Source of the DNA: Corynebacterium sp.
Lineage (GTDB): Bacteria; Actinomycetota; Actinomycetes; Mycobacteriales; Mycobacteriaceae
Direction of reading: 5' to 3'
DNA: 64,000 nt
Assembly (NCBI RefSeq): GCF_022712275.1
Contig: NZ_JALAGU010000011.1
Coordinates: 1 to 64,000, forward strand
The notes under the pieces were generated by a model that was given only the letters and a program-made list of their open reading frames with translations, was not told the DNA's origin and did not search any database. This document shows positions 16,610 to 24,733 of this stretch, piece by piece. Every line of letters begins with the position of its first letter. The first letter of the stretch is position 1. Made by a program: the position numbers and the translations under genes.

Positions 16610-17479
16610 ATGCCCAACTACGACCTGTACACCGAGCTGGGGCTGGACAAGGACATGCCGCCCGCGGAAATCGGGACGCTGCTCGACGGACGGATCAACG
16701 GACTCGTCGGCCAGGGTTATCCGACGAACTCCCCGGAGGTCGACCAGCTCGCGACGGCACGGGCAATCCTCTCCGACCCCTCCAAGCGCAACACCTACGA
16801 GGCTGCGCTGGCCGGTCCCGACGGCGTCATCGACGTCTCCTGGCTGCACCAGCTCGCCGACAGCCCTGCTGCGTCCTCGGTGCCCTCGGTGTCCTCGGAG
16901 TCCTCTTCGTCGGGCTCCTCCGCGGTCCCGTCCTACGACGCCGCGTCGACCGGTGTGATCAACGCCTCCGGCGATGCAGGGTCTTCCTCTTTCCCGGAGG
17001 ACGCCGCCCCGGCCCACGCCGCCGGCTCCGCGCAGAGCCCCTACGGTCAGTACAGCGGCTACAGCGAGCAGGGCCAGTCGCCCTACGGCCAGTCCCAGTC
17101 CGGGCAGCAGGGTCAGTACGGCCAGCAGCAGTTCAGCTCCGGCAACTTCGGTGCCCCGGTGCAGCCGGCCCCGGCCAAGGCGCAGTTCAACACCGCGCAG
17201 CTGTCCGTTGCCGGTCGCGACCGGTCGCAGTCGAAGGTCTACCTGGCCTGCCTGGGCATCATGGTTATCGGCATGATCTACCCGCTGATCCTCATGTTCA
17301 CCGCCGACGACGGTGACCTCAGCATCTTCAAGGGCATCCTGTTCGCCATCGCCCACACCGCCGCCTGGGTCGGCATCGCCGAGATCATCTGGGGCGTGCG
17401 TCGCATCGTCGCCCCGGAGGAGGAGAAGGAGGACGACGACGTTGTCTCCTCCTCCTCCTCCGCCGACTCCGGCAGGTAG
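16610..17479 (+). CDS. J-like N-terminal domain protein with C-terminal membrane segments
   Basis: A 289-residue protein. The first 70 residues (NYDLYTELGLDKDMPPAEI ... ARAILSDPSKRNTYEAAL) resemble a J-domain in layout, but the HPD motif needed to stimulate DnaK is absent. Residues about 80-190 are low complexity, Ser-rich then Gln/Gly/Tyr-rich, with short SPYGQ/GQYGQ repeats. Two hydrophobic helices follow (about 207-228 and 240-262) and an acidic/Ser tail. ATG 16610 is chosen because the domain starts there; GTG 16598 is possible. It is convergent with the FUSC gene (7-bp gap). Function unknown; perhaps a membrane scaffold. Confidence 0.75.
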   Translation: MPNYDLYTELGLDKDMPPAEIGTLLDGRINGLVGQGYPTNSPEVDQLATARAILSDPSKRNTYEAALAGPDGVIDVSWLHQLADSPAASSVPSVSSESSSSGSSAVPSYDAASTGVINASGDAGSSSFPEDAAPAHAAGSAQSPYGQYSGYSEQGQSPYGQSQSGQQGQYGQQQFSSGNFGAPVQPAPAKAQFNTAQLSVAGRDRSQSKVYLACLGIMVIGMIYPLILMFTADDGDLSIFKGILFAIAHTAAWVGIAEIIWGVRRIVAPEEEKEDDDVVSSSSSADSGR

Positions 17480-17486
17480 CGGGGGA

Positions 17487-19259
17487 TCAGGACGTCGCTG
17501 CCTGCCGGGCGTCCTTCACCGTCGCCGCCAGCCGCGTGATCTCCTCCGGGGTCGCCGGGCGGTCACCGACGGCGGTGCAGAAGTCCAGCAGTCCGTAGCC
17601 GGAGCGCTGGATCACCAGGTGACGCGGCCAGTGCCGGTCAGCGAAACCGGCGGTGTCCAGGGCGACGGACTGCGCGGCACGACGCTCGCTGAGCAGCTCG
17701 TACTGCAGGTCGCGGCGCTGGGACAGGGCGTCCTGCACCGAGGGGGAGGTCATCAACTCACCGAGCAGCGCACCCATCGCCTCGAAGGAACGGTTGACCA
17801 GCCGTTGCGCATGACGGACCGTGGCAGCGCGCGGGTACAGCCACAGCACGCCGAGGGAACACACCGTCGCCAGCCCGATCTCCGCCCAGCGGGCGCTGAT
17901 CACCTCGCCGAGCGGCAGGTGGATCGTGCCGCCCATGAGCAGGGCCAGGGAGGTCGAGGACACCACCGTGAGCGCGTAGTTCTTCACGACGAAGACCTCG
18001 GCGAAGAACTGGCAGACCGCCAGGGCCAGCAGCAGCGTCCAGTCGTGGACCCCCAGCAGGTGAAGGATTGCGAAGATACCCACACCCACCACCGAACCGA
18101 TGACGCGGTGCAGACCACGGATTGTTCCCGAGCGACGCTCCGGACCCCACTGCAGCACCAGCATCGCCGAGAGCACCGCCCAGTCCGGCCGGTCGAAACC
18201 GCAGGCGATGCCCAGCACACCGGCACCCAGGCAGGCCACGGTGACCTTGATCGACGCCATCGTCGCCCGTGAATACCAGTGCAGTGAGCGGTACACGCGG
18301 TAGCGTATCGACGGCCGGGCCAACGGCACGTTGTGCCGGGAGAGGTCGATGTAGTTCGGGGTGTCGGTGAGCTCCTCGGCGGCGGAACCGTCGCGGCGTC
18401 CGACCGAGGGGTTGCTCCGGGCCAGCCGCACATGGGCGGTGAGGGTGCGCTGCACCAGCTCTTCACTGAGAGTTCCGGGCTGGTCGGGGCAGGCATGGGA
18501 TGTGCTCTCTCCGCCGCGGGCGTGACCGGCGTCGAAGAGGGTGTACCAGGTAGTTACGAGCAGCGTCTCGACCTGGTGGGTGCGGGCGACGGTGGGGGCG
18601 GGATCCGTGGCGTAGGACGCCACCGCCTTCTCCAGGCGTTCCACCGCGGTGATCTCCGGGCGGTGCAGACCCCACAGGGCAGGAACCATGCCGATGAGGA
18701 TGGCAGTTACGGCGCCGAGGAGGGCCCAGCCGCCGACTTCGACCGGGTTCATGCCCTGCTTGGCGACCATCGTCGCGCCACCGGAGACCATGATGATGAA
18801 GAAGCCGCCCGGCGGGGGAAGACGCAGGGCGTTCTGCATGAACACCACCAGAGCGGAGACGGCGGTGGCGTAGAGCGCGATGAGCAGCATCCACCAGTCG
18901 GACCCACCGGCGTCGATCGCGGGCCAGACCACCGAGCCCACGAAAGCACCCGCCATCTGTCCCAGGGAGAGAAGCAGCCCGGCGGTGACCATGATCTTCA
19001 ACCGGGATCGGAACGGGTGGCCCTCACCGTAGATGACGGCGAAGGAGCCACCGGTGATGAGCAGCATCTGCTGTTCGTAGCCCAGCAGCAGCGCGGTACC
19101 GGCGGGGATCGCCACAGCCAGGGCGGCGCGCAGGGCACCTGGCCAGGTCGGACGCGGGTTGTGGATCGCGGTGAGCAGGGCCCACCATCCCGGGGAGGTG
19201 GGGATAGCGTCGGGGGCCGGAGTTCCGGATGTCGGGGACGGGGGAGTCGGGCTGGTCAC
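17487..19259 (-). CDS. FUSC-family membrane protein (aromatic-acid-exporter-like)
   Basis: A 590-residue protein with two blocks of membrane helices (about residues 45-185 and 335-460), each followed by a soluble helical segment: the duplicated layout of FUSC/YccS/AaeB-like proteins. Conserved-looking segments are GGSFAVIYGEGHPFRSRL after the first helices and LQWGPERRSGTIRGLHRVIGS in the second block, the latter resembling the RxxGTxxG-type FUSC motif. Some members export aromatic carboxylates; the substrate here is unknown. It stands alone between a convergent gene and the 437-residue protein on the same strand. Confidence 0.8.
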   Translation of the reverse strand: MTSPTPPSPTSGTPAPDAIPTSPGWWALLTAIHNPRPTWPGALRAALAVAIPAGTALLLGYEQQMLLITGGSFAVIYGEGHPFRSRLKIMVTAGLLLSLGQMAGAFVGSVVWPAIDAGGSDWWMLLIALYATAVSALVVFMQNALRLPPPGGFFIIMVSGGATMVAKQGMNPVEVGGWALLGAVTAILIGMVPALWGLHRPEITAVERLEKAVASYATDPAPTVARTHQVETLLVTTWYTLFDAGHARGGESTSHACPDQPGTLSEELVQRTLTAHVRLARSNPSVGRRDGSAAEELTDTPNYIDLSRHNVPLARPSIRYRVYRSLHWYSRATMASIKVTVACLGAGVLGIACGFDRPDWAVLSAMLVLQWGPERRSGTIRGLHRVIGSVVGVGIFAILHLLGVHDWTLLLALAVCQFFAEVFVVKNYALTVVSSTSLALLMGGTIHLPLGEVISARWAEIGLATVCSLGVLWLYPRAATVRHAQRLVNRSFEAMGALLGELMTSPSVQDALSQRRDLQYELLSERRAAQSVALDTAGFADRHWPRHLVIQRSGYGLLDFCTAVGDRPATPEEITRLAATVKDARQAATS

Positions 19260-19308
19260 CGGTCAACTATAGGACCACGAGCTACCGGATCCCGCGCGGT
19301 GGGCAGGC

Positions 19309-20622
19309 TCAGAACTTCGTGAAACGCTCGGTGAGACGACGCTCCATCTCGCCCCAGCCCTCAGCCTCCTCGTCGAAGGGGGCGGTCGGGGTGCCGGAGG
19401 ACGGGGAGCCGAGCATGTAGGCCACGTAATCCTGCAGCCGCGGGTAGGCCAGCAGCACCTTGTTCACGGAGTCATCGTCGGCCCAGTCGGCGGCGTCGGC
19501 GACGAGCTCGTAGGCGCGGCTCAGCTGGTCGGTGTCGACGGCATCGGTGCCCTTGGCGATGTCCTCACGCAGGCCGGTGAAACCGTACTCGTTCGACGGG
19601 TGGACGCTGACCTCCAGCTCACCGGCATTGGCCAAGGTGACCAGGTCGTCCCAGGTCTCGAAGTGGGAGAGGTCGTGGTCCTTGGCGTCCACGATCCACC
19701 GGACCAGGGACCGGCCCGAAGTGAAGGTGTGGATCTGGCCGTTCTCGCCGAGGAAGACCGGCTCGCGGTCGCCGACGTAGCAGCGCAGGGTGTAGACGGT
19801 CGTGCCGTCGACGGTGATACGTACCGGGTCGATACCGGCGGCGGCCCAGGGGGTCGAGTCGTAGGGGTCGGCGTCCTTGGCTGCGGCCTCGGCGGCCTCG
19901 GCGGCCTCGGCGGCCTCGGCGGCCTCGGTGGTCTCGGCGGCCTCGGAGGCGTCCTGCTCGGCGACGGCAGCAGCGGCGTCCGCCTCCTTCTTCGCGTCCT
20001 CGGCGGCGGTGATGTCGTCCTCGGCGGTGGCCAGCGACTTCTCGTCGACGTCGGGGGAGACGATCTGCTCGTCGACGAGCTCCAGGATGTCCTTCCAGTT
20101 GCCCAGCACCGTGTAACCGACGTTGGACCACTCGCCGAGACCGTTCTCACCGTTGTAGTGGTCGGCGCCGCGGGAGGTGTTGCCGAGGATGGAGTAGGAG
20201 CGGAACCAGGAGTTGATCTTCTCGATGCCGCAGACCGCGCCGAAGGACTTCATGACGTCGAATGCGGAGGCGACGGCCTTGACGTTGTCGAAGGAGGGGC
20301 GGCCGGCGAGGTTGTTCGGGACCTCGATGAAGCTGATCTTCCCGGACTTGCGGGGGGTGACCTTCGCGGCGGCGTTCTCGGTGAACGAGGCCCACTTCGG
20401 ATGGTCGGTGAGATCGTGGGCGTCAGCACCCTTGTGGTCCCGGATCCAGGCGAGCAGTGCAGCAGGGGACTCGAAGCCGAACACCCCGGAATCGTCACCG
20501 AGGAATGCCTGCCACTGTTCGCCCCGGGCGGTCCATCCCGGAGCCCAGAGAGTGAAGAAGGTTCCGTTGGTGGTCTCGAGTTCGAGGGGGACGATTCCGT
20601 GGTCTGTCGAGCGTTCTGCCAT
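19309..20622 (-). CDS. Conserved corynebacterial hypothetical protein with Ala/Glu repeat linker
   Basis: A 437-residue, acidic, probably cytosolic protein with no signal peptide or membrane helix. Two similar halves, about residues 12-190 and 265-437, share segments such as LRCYVGDREPVFLGENGQIHTF and the SxxALLAWI/SGRSLVRWIVD-AKDHDLSHF pattern (compare SPAALLAWIRDHKGADAHDLTDH), suggesting an internal duplication. They are joined by an alanine/glutamate coiled-coil-like linker (about 205-255). ATG 20622 is chosen over TTG 20631. It ends the operon with the WXG100-like and NlpC/P60 genes, 11 bases after the small gene's stop. Role unknown. Confidence 0.7.
   Translation of the reverse strand: MAERSTDHGIVPLELETTNGTFFTLWAPGWTARGEQWQAFLGDDSGVFGFESPAALLAWIRDHKGADAHDLTDHPKWASFTENAAAKVTPRKSGKISFIEVPNNLAGRPSFDNVKAVASAFDVMKSFGAVCGIEKINSWFRSYSILGNTSRGADHYNGENGLGEWSNVGYTVLGNWKDILELVDEQIVSPDVDEKSLATAEDDITAAEDAKKEADAAAAVAEQDASEAAETTEAAEAAEAAEAAEAAAKDADPYDSTPWAAAGIDPVRITVDGTTVYTLRCYVGDREPVFLGENGQIHTFTSGRSLVRWIVDAKDHDLSHFETWDDLVTLANAGELEVSVHPSNEYGFTGLREDIAKGTDAVDTDQLSRAYELVADAADWADDDSVNKVLLAYPRLQDYVAYMLGSPSSGTPTAPFDEEAEGWGEMERRLTERFTKF
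19883..19945. repeat. 9-bp tandem repeat in the Ala/Glu linker
   Basis: The unit GCGGCCTCG occurs five times perfectly (19883-19927), once as GTGGTCTCG and once more perfectly (to 19945). On the minus strand it encodes Glu-Ala-Ala units inside the 437-residue protein. The unit length is a multiple of three, so copy-number changes would keep the frame and only alter linker length. Confidence 0.85.
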
Positions 20623-20633
20623 GGACGGCAATT

Positions 20634-20861
20634 CTAGCGGGCGGAGCGTGGTGGTGCGACGGTCTGTGCCCCCGACGTGTCGGTGGCTCCGGGGGAACCC
20701 CCGGCGGCGCTCCGGTGAGCAGCACCGGGAGCGGCACCGAAGAGACTCCGGTCCAGGACCGCGGGCACCGTAGGAGGGGGAGTACCGAGGAACTGACTGG
20801 CGTGGTAGCCGGGGTCGGGCGGGGTGGAGGTGATCCGGGCGAGTCCGGAGCGGTTCTGCAT
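20634..20861 (-). CDS. Small proline-rich protein, unknown
   Basis: A 75-residue protein rich in Pro, Gly, Ala and Ser, with no membrane segment. Support for a real gene is positional: ATG at 20861 has AGGAG six bases upstream (complement of 20868-20872), the site overlaps the stop of the NlpC/P60 gene, and its stop lies 11 bases before the next gene. It resembles no family I know; it may be intrinsically disordered. Codon use is compatible with coding but not conclusive. Confidence 0.5.
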   Translation of the reverse strand: MQNRSGLARITSTPPDPGYHASQFLGTPPPTVPAVLDRSLFGAAPGAAHRSAAGGSPGATDTSGAQTVAPPRSAR

Positions 20862-20870
20862 CGTGTTCTC

Positions 20871-21854
20871 CTATCCGGTGGGTCGGTAGAAGCCGTGGAA
20901 GGCCATTCCGATGTTCTCGGTACGTACCGGCGACATCTGCACCGGGTCACCGGCCTCGATCATCATGCCGTCGCCGGTGACCATGGCGACATGGCCGTCC
21001 CACACTGCCAGGTCACCGGGTGCGAGCTGGTCCATCGGCACCTGCGGCCCGACGGCCTGGGCACTGGCGGTCCGGGGGATGTCGACACCCGCCTGGCCGT
21101 AGGCCCACTGGGTCAGCCCGGAACAGTCGAGTCCCTGGCCGGGCACTGTTCCGCCCCAGGAGTACGGGGTGCCCAGCGCCGTCGTCGCCGCTTCGACCGC
21201 CGCGGCGGCTTCCGGGGTGGGCGCGCCGACTACGTCGCCGGAACTGTCCGTAGGCTCCGTTGACCCGGTGCCGGACGCCGTACCGGATACCGGGGACGCT
21301 GTGGGCGTCTGTGCCCCTGAGTCCTCCGGCGCCCCCGACAGTGCCGAGGGTGAGGCCGGGGCAACCGGGGATGCGGCGTCCACCGTCTCCACCTGAGATG
21401 CCAGACCATCCAACTCGGACTCCAGCACGGTGAGCCGCTCCGCGGCCCGGCCCAGGTGCTCCCAGCCGATCTGTGCGGCGGCAGCCCCGGTCGTCGGATT
21501 CAGCGGGGAGACCATGAGCAGTGCGACGATCTCGCGGGCGCACTGCCCGGCGATGAGGGTGATGTCGTCGGCTGCCCGGGTCACCGCCGCGACCGCCTCC
21601 TCGGCCAGCACCTCCAGGTCGCCGGACAACCGGAGCAGCTCCACCGCCCGCTGTCCGGCGTCCGCCAGGGTGGAGACCACCGCTGTTCCGGCGGCACCGG
21701 CGACCGCGGACTCCGCCAGAGAGGGAAGGCCCGACAGTGCATCACCAAGACCGGCGTCCTCCAGCAGGGACGTGAGTGGATGGATACCGGGGGCCGGCGC
21801 AGCGGGGATGAGCTGGGCGACCGGGGTGACCAGGGTGGTGAGGTCCGGGATCAT
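20871..21854 (-). CDS. NlpC/P60 peptidoglycan endopeptidase without Sec signal
   Basis: A 327-residue protein. Residues about 1-165 are Ala-rich helices, then a Ser/Thr/Pro linker, and a C-terminal NlpC/P60 domain (about 220-327). Catalytic residues are Cys244 in LDCSGLTQWAYG, His288 in WDGHVAMV and Glu300 in MMIEAGD, with spacing like the mycobacterial endopeptidase RipA. Such enzymes cut D-Glu/meso-DAP bonds in stem peptides. There is no N-terminal signal peptide, so secretion by a non-Sec (ESX-like) route or an internal role must be considered. ATGA overlap with the preceding WXG100-sized gene suggests a co-secreted pair. Confidence 0.82.
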   Translation of the reverse strand: MIPDLTTLVTPVAQLIPAAPAPGIHPLTSLLEDAGLGDALSGLPSLAESAVAGAAGTAVVSTLADAGQRAVELLRLSGDLEVLAEEAVAAVTRAADDITLIAGQCAREIVALLMVSPLNPTTGAAAAQIGWEHLGRAAERLTVLESELDGLASQVETVDAASPVAPASPSALSGAPEDSGAQTPTASPVSGTASGTGSTEPTDSSGDVVGAPTPEAAAAVEAATTALGTPYSWGGTVPGQGLDCSGLTQWAYGQAGVDIPRTASAQAVGPQVPMDQLAPGDLAVWDGHVAMVTGDGMMIEAGDPVQMSPVRTENIGMAFHGFYRPTG

Positions 21855-22156
21855 GACGGACCTCCGGTGAACGTACTGAAACTGTCGGCTGCCGCGTCCT
21901 CCTGGCGGGTCAGTGCTCCGGCAAGCGTGGTGAGGGAGGCCCCGGCGTCCGCGTAGAAGCGGGCGAAGTCGTTTGCGGCGGCGGCCTGCCGAGTCCGGGC
22001 GGCGGTGAGCGCGGTGAGGAAGCGCGACGCCTGGGGGAGCGCGAACACCGGCGGCCCCTCACCCGGGTCGGTCCCGGCGGCGAGGCGTCCGGCGGTCAGC
22101 GCCGCCCGGTCGGCGACGACGGTCAGTGCGGCGGGTTCAGCTGTGATTCCGGTCAT
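21851..22156 (-). CDS. WXG100-sized helical protein (ESX-secretion-like partner)
   Basis: A 101-residue, Ala-rich, all-helical protein without signal peptide. Size, helix-turn-helix pattern and position directly before a signal-less NlpC/P60 gene resemble ESX-associated small proteins, but no clear WXG motif is visible (the mid-section has QASRFLTALTAARTRQAAAANDF). The start is ATG 22156; a longer frame upstream would run across the divergent upp promoter. Overlaps the next gene by ATGA. The ESX link is an inference from architecture. Confidence 0.65.
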   Translation of the reverse strand: MTGITAEPAALTVVADRAALTAGRLAAGTDPGEGPPVFALPQASRFLTALTAARTRQAAAANDFARFYADAGASLTTLAGALTRQEDAAADSFSTFTGGPS

Positions 22157-22218
22157 GTCATTGTTTGACTCCGGTTGCGGTGCGGTGGTTCCCCGCGTGG
22201 CCAAGTATTTTGGAACGC

Positions 22219-22866
22219 ATGGAGATTGTCGAGGTAAACCATCCGCTCGTCGCCTCACGGCTGACGATCATGCGGGACGCCCGGACCGACAACGCCGCCT
22301 TCCGCGCGGCGCTCGCTGACCTGGGGATGATGCTCATCTACGAGGCGTCCCGGGACCTTCCGGTCGAGACGTTCAACGTGACGACCCCGGTGGCCGTCGC
22401 GGAAGGACGCCGCCTGCAGGATCCGCCGATCATCGTGCCGATCATCCGCGCCGGGCTCGGCATGGTCGATCCCGCACTGTCGATGATCCCGGACGCCCAG
22501 GTCGGTTTCATCGGCATGGCGCGTGACGAGAAGACCCACGAGCCGGTGCCGTACCTGGAGGCACTGCCGGAGGATCTCACCGGACGCACGGTGTTCCTGG
22601 TGGACCCGATGCTGGCGACCGGTGGCTCGCTGATCCACGCGCTGCGGCTGCTCGCGGGTCGTGGCGCCACGGACATCACCGTGGTGTGCATGGTCTCGGC
22701 GGTGCCGGGCGTGGAGACGGTCCGCGATTCGGGGCTGCCGGTCGGTCGCCTGATCACGGCGACGATCGACCCGGGCCTCAACGAGGACGCCTACATCGTC
22801 CCGGGTCTGGGCGACGCAGGCGACCGGCTCTACGGGCCGCGCAACATCGACCTCGACGAGCTGTAG
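22219..22866 (+). CDS. upp: Uracil phosphoribosyltransferase
   Basis: A 215-residue cytosolic enzyme making UMP from uracil and PRPP (pyrimidine salvage). Visible motifs: the PRPP-binding loop VFLVDPMLATGGSLIHAL, the early RAGLGMVDP segment, and the uracil-binding end YIVPGLGDAGDRLYG. Normal length for the family (about 208-215). ATG 22219 begins the conserved MEIVEVNHPLVASRLTIMRD. Divergent from the WXG100-like gene with 62 bases between starts; convergent with the membrane protein gene. A short hairpin GGGAC-GGTCA-GTCCC (22866-22880) lies at the 3' junction. Confidence 0.96.
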   Translation: MEIVEVNHPLVASRLTIMRDARTDNAAFRAALADLGMMLIYEASRDLPVETFNVTTPVAVAEGRRLQDPPIIVPIIRAGLGMVDPALSMIPDAQVGFIGMARDEKTHEPVPYLEALPEDLTGRTVFLVDPMLATGGSLIHALRLLAGRGATDITVVCMVSAVPGVETVRDSGLPVGRLITATIDPGLNEDAYIVPGLGDAGDRLYGPRNIDLDEL

Positions 22867-22872
22867 GGACGG

Positions 22873-24684
22873 TCAGTCCCGGTCCGCTGACTCCGACGGC
22901 TCTGACTGGTCTGACGGCTCAGACTGCTCAGCCTTTTCGTCCTCGCACGAGGGGGACAGTGGCTCGAGGATGCTCGACACACTGAATTGACCGGTGAGGA
23001 TGTAGCGTCCCGGCTCGTCGAAGCGAACCGTGGTCCAGTCCTCGTCCTCGGTCGGGACCAGGCAGGCGGTGACCGGATCGGCGTCCGGCGACGGGGAGGT
23101 CGTGGCCGACGCAGAAGTCGACGCAGAAGTCGACGCAGAAGCCGTGGCCGGCGTACTCCCCGGCACCTGCGTGGCGGTGAGGTACCGGTTCGGGCGGATA
23201 CGGATCAGGTGCTCCTCGCCCACGGCGTTCTCGGGAACCTCCACCGTCATCTCCGACGGGGTGGTCTCCAGCAGGCGCAGCGGGGAGGGGACGATCGGGG
23301 TCGGCTCGTCGACCTCGTAGAGGGTCCAGTCGTCATTGCCCCAGACCCGGTTCAGGTACGGCAGGCCCTCATTGATGAGCTCGGCCTCGGGACGCTGCTG
23401 CAGGATCGGCTTGTCGGCCACCGCCACGAACGCCACCGCGTTGTCCGTCAGCCAGTCCTGGTAGGACTCCTCGTGCAGGGCGTCCTTGTCGAAGAAGACG
23501 GAGTTGTAGCGCATGTCGGACTGGTTCTCCCAGCCACGTGCCAGCGGGGCGGAGTCGGTGAGCAGGTAGGCGCCGGCATGGGTGTCCGTGTCCACCAGTT
23601 CGACGCGGTGGTTCTCGATCCGGCCGTCGTCGGCGAGCTCGTCGAGCTGCGAGGTCAGTGGCGCGTACAGGGTCTCAGGGTTCTCGCCGTCCGTGACCGA
23701 CACCTGGTCGTAGAGGGCGTAGAACAGCCCGTAGACCAGTGCCGGGGACAGCAGCAGTGCCAGCACCTTCGGCGACTTCAGGGAGAAGAACAGCACCACG
23801 CAGGGCAGGACGAACAGGAAGAACCGGCCCAGGTTCGACCCCACCCCGGTCGGGATGATGAACAGGACGGTGGCGACGACGATCCCCAGTGGGGCGATCC
23901 ACCGTGCGGGGACGTGGTTGGTCGCCACGGGGCTGTCCAGTGCGAGGATTGCGCCGATGCCGATGACCAGGTACCAGAGGAAGCTGGTCACCGGGTAGGG
24001 CTGCTGGCCGGGTGCACCGAAGAGCAGGTAGGGCAGCGCGACGCCCAGTGCGGCACCACCGATGGCCCACCACAGCCGTGCGTTGCGGTACCGGCGGACG
24101 AGGAAGAACGGCAGCAGGACCATCCCGACGAACGCGGGGACCAGGGCACTGGCCAGGCCCGAGACCACCAGGAGCAGCGCACCGGTCACCGGCCGCTTTC
24201 TCTGGAACACCCACACCGCGAGCATCGCGATCGCCGCGCCGGTGGCGAAGGTGACCCGGCCGGAGAACATGTTCAGCACCGCAGACAGGGCCACGGCCCA
24301 GGTCAGCAGGGTGGGGTGCGTCGCGTTGCGGGATACCGGGTACGCCAGCGCGGAGATGATGACGGTGCACAGGCACAGCAGGAACAGGGAACCGAACCAG
24401 GAGGTCAGCGTCGGAACGATGAGCGAGTAGCTGCCCGGGGAGACACCACCGAACCAGTCGAACCAGTAGCTGACGCCCACCCCGGCCCGGTGCGCGGACT
24501 CGCGGGCCAGCGCGGCCTGCAGGTCCCGCATCGGCGGGTCGATGATCCACAGCAGGACAGCGGCGAGGACGGACAGGGCCAGCGGCATCCAGGGGATCCA
24601 CGGCCACCGCGGCAGGGGACGTCCTGAGCCCTCGCCCCGGTCCTCGTGGGTGGTGCTGGTCGACGACGCGGACGCTCCGTTCAC
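22873..24684 (-). CDS. Polytopic membrane protein, possible GT-C-type glycosyltransferase
   Basis: A 603-residue protein: N-terminal tail, about 10-11 membrane helices (residues 30-345), then an extracytoplasmic C-terminal domain of some 250 residues with an AST-rich tandem linker (about 515-530) and an acidic/Ser end. The first loop after helix 1 contains the acidic PPMRD segment, a position where GT-C enzymes carry catalytic acids, but I cannot see a diagnostic motif. In corynebacteria and mycobacteria such proteins often act on the arabinogalactan or lipoglycan envelope. Neighbouring pmmB supplies mannose/glucose phosphates, which fits weakly. Confidence 0.65.
   Translation of the reverse strand: MNGASASSTSTTHEDRGEGSGRPLPRWPWIPWMPLALSVLAAVLLWIIDPPMRDLQAALARESAHRAGVGVSYWFDWFGGVSPGSYSLIVPTLTSWFGSLFLLCLCTVIISALAYPVSRNATHPTLLTWAVALSAVLNMFSGRVTFATGAAIAMLAVWVFQRKRPVTGALLLVVSGLASALVPAFVGMVLLPFFLVRRYRNARLWWAIGGAALGVALPYLLFGAPGQQPYPVTSFLWYLVIGIGAILALDSPVATNHVPARWIAPLGIVVATVLFIIPTGVGSNLGRFFLFVLPCVVLFFSLKSPKVLALLLSPALVYGLFYALYDQVSVTDGENPETLYAPLTSQLDELADDGRIENHRVELVDTDTHAGAYLLTDSAPLARGWENQSDMRYNSVFFDKDALHEESYQDWLTDNAVAFVAVADKPILQQRPEAELINEGLPYLNRVWGNDDWTLYEVDEPTPIVPSPLRLLETTPSEMTVEVPENAVGEEHLIRIRPNRYLTATQVPGSTPATASASTSASTSASATTSPSPDADPVTACLVPTEDEDWTTVRFDEPGRYILTGQFSVSSILEPLSPSCEDEKAEQSEPSDQSEPSESADRD
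23108..23143. repeat. 12-bp tandem repeat encoding Ser/Ala/Thr linker
   Basis: Unit GACGCAGAAGTC is repeated twice exactly (23108-23131) with a third copy differing at one base (23132-23143). It encodes the Ser-Ala-Ser-Thr repeats in the extracytoplasmic linker of the membrane protein. In-frame expansion or contraction is possible. Confidence 0.8.
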
Positions 24685-24733
24685 CGGGGGGTCTCCTGTC
24701 TCTGGGGCGGGGCGGATCAGATTCGTGCGCGGG

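Noticed and set aside
22866..22880. GGGAC-GGTCA-GTCCC hairpin as terminator of upp
   Set aside because: Only five pairs and no T-run; too weak for a separate feature.
22987..24627. 546-codon plus-strand frame opposite the polytopic membrane protein
   Set aside because: Arg/Gln/Glu-rich without any domain; the minus strand encodes regular membrane helices.
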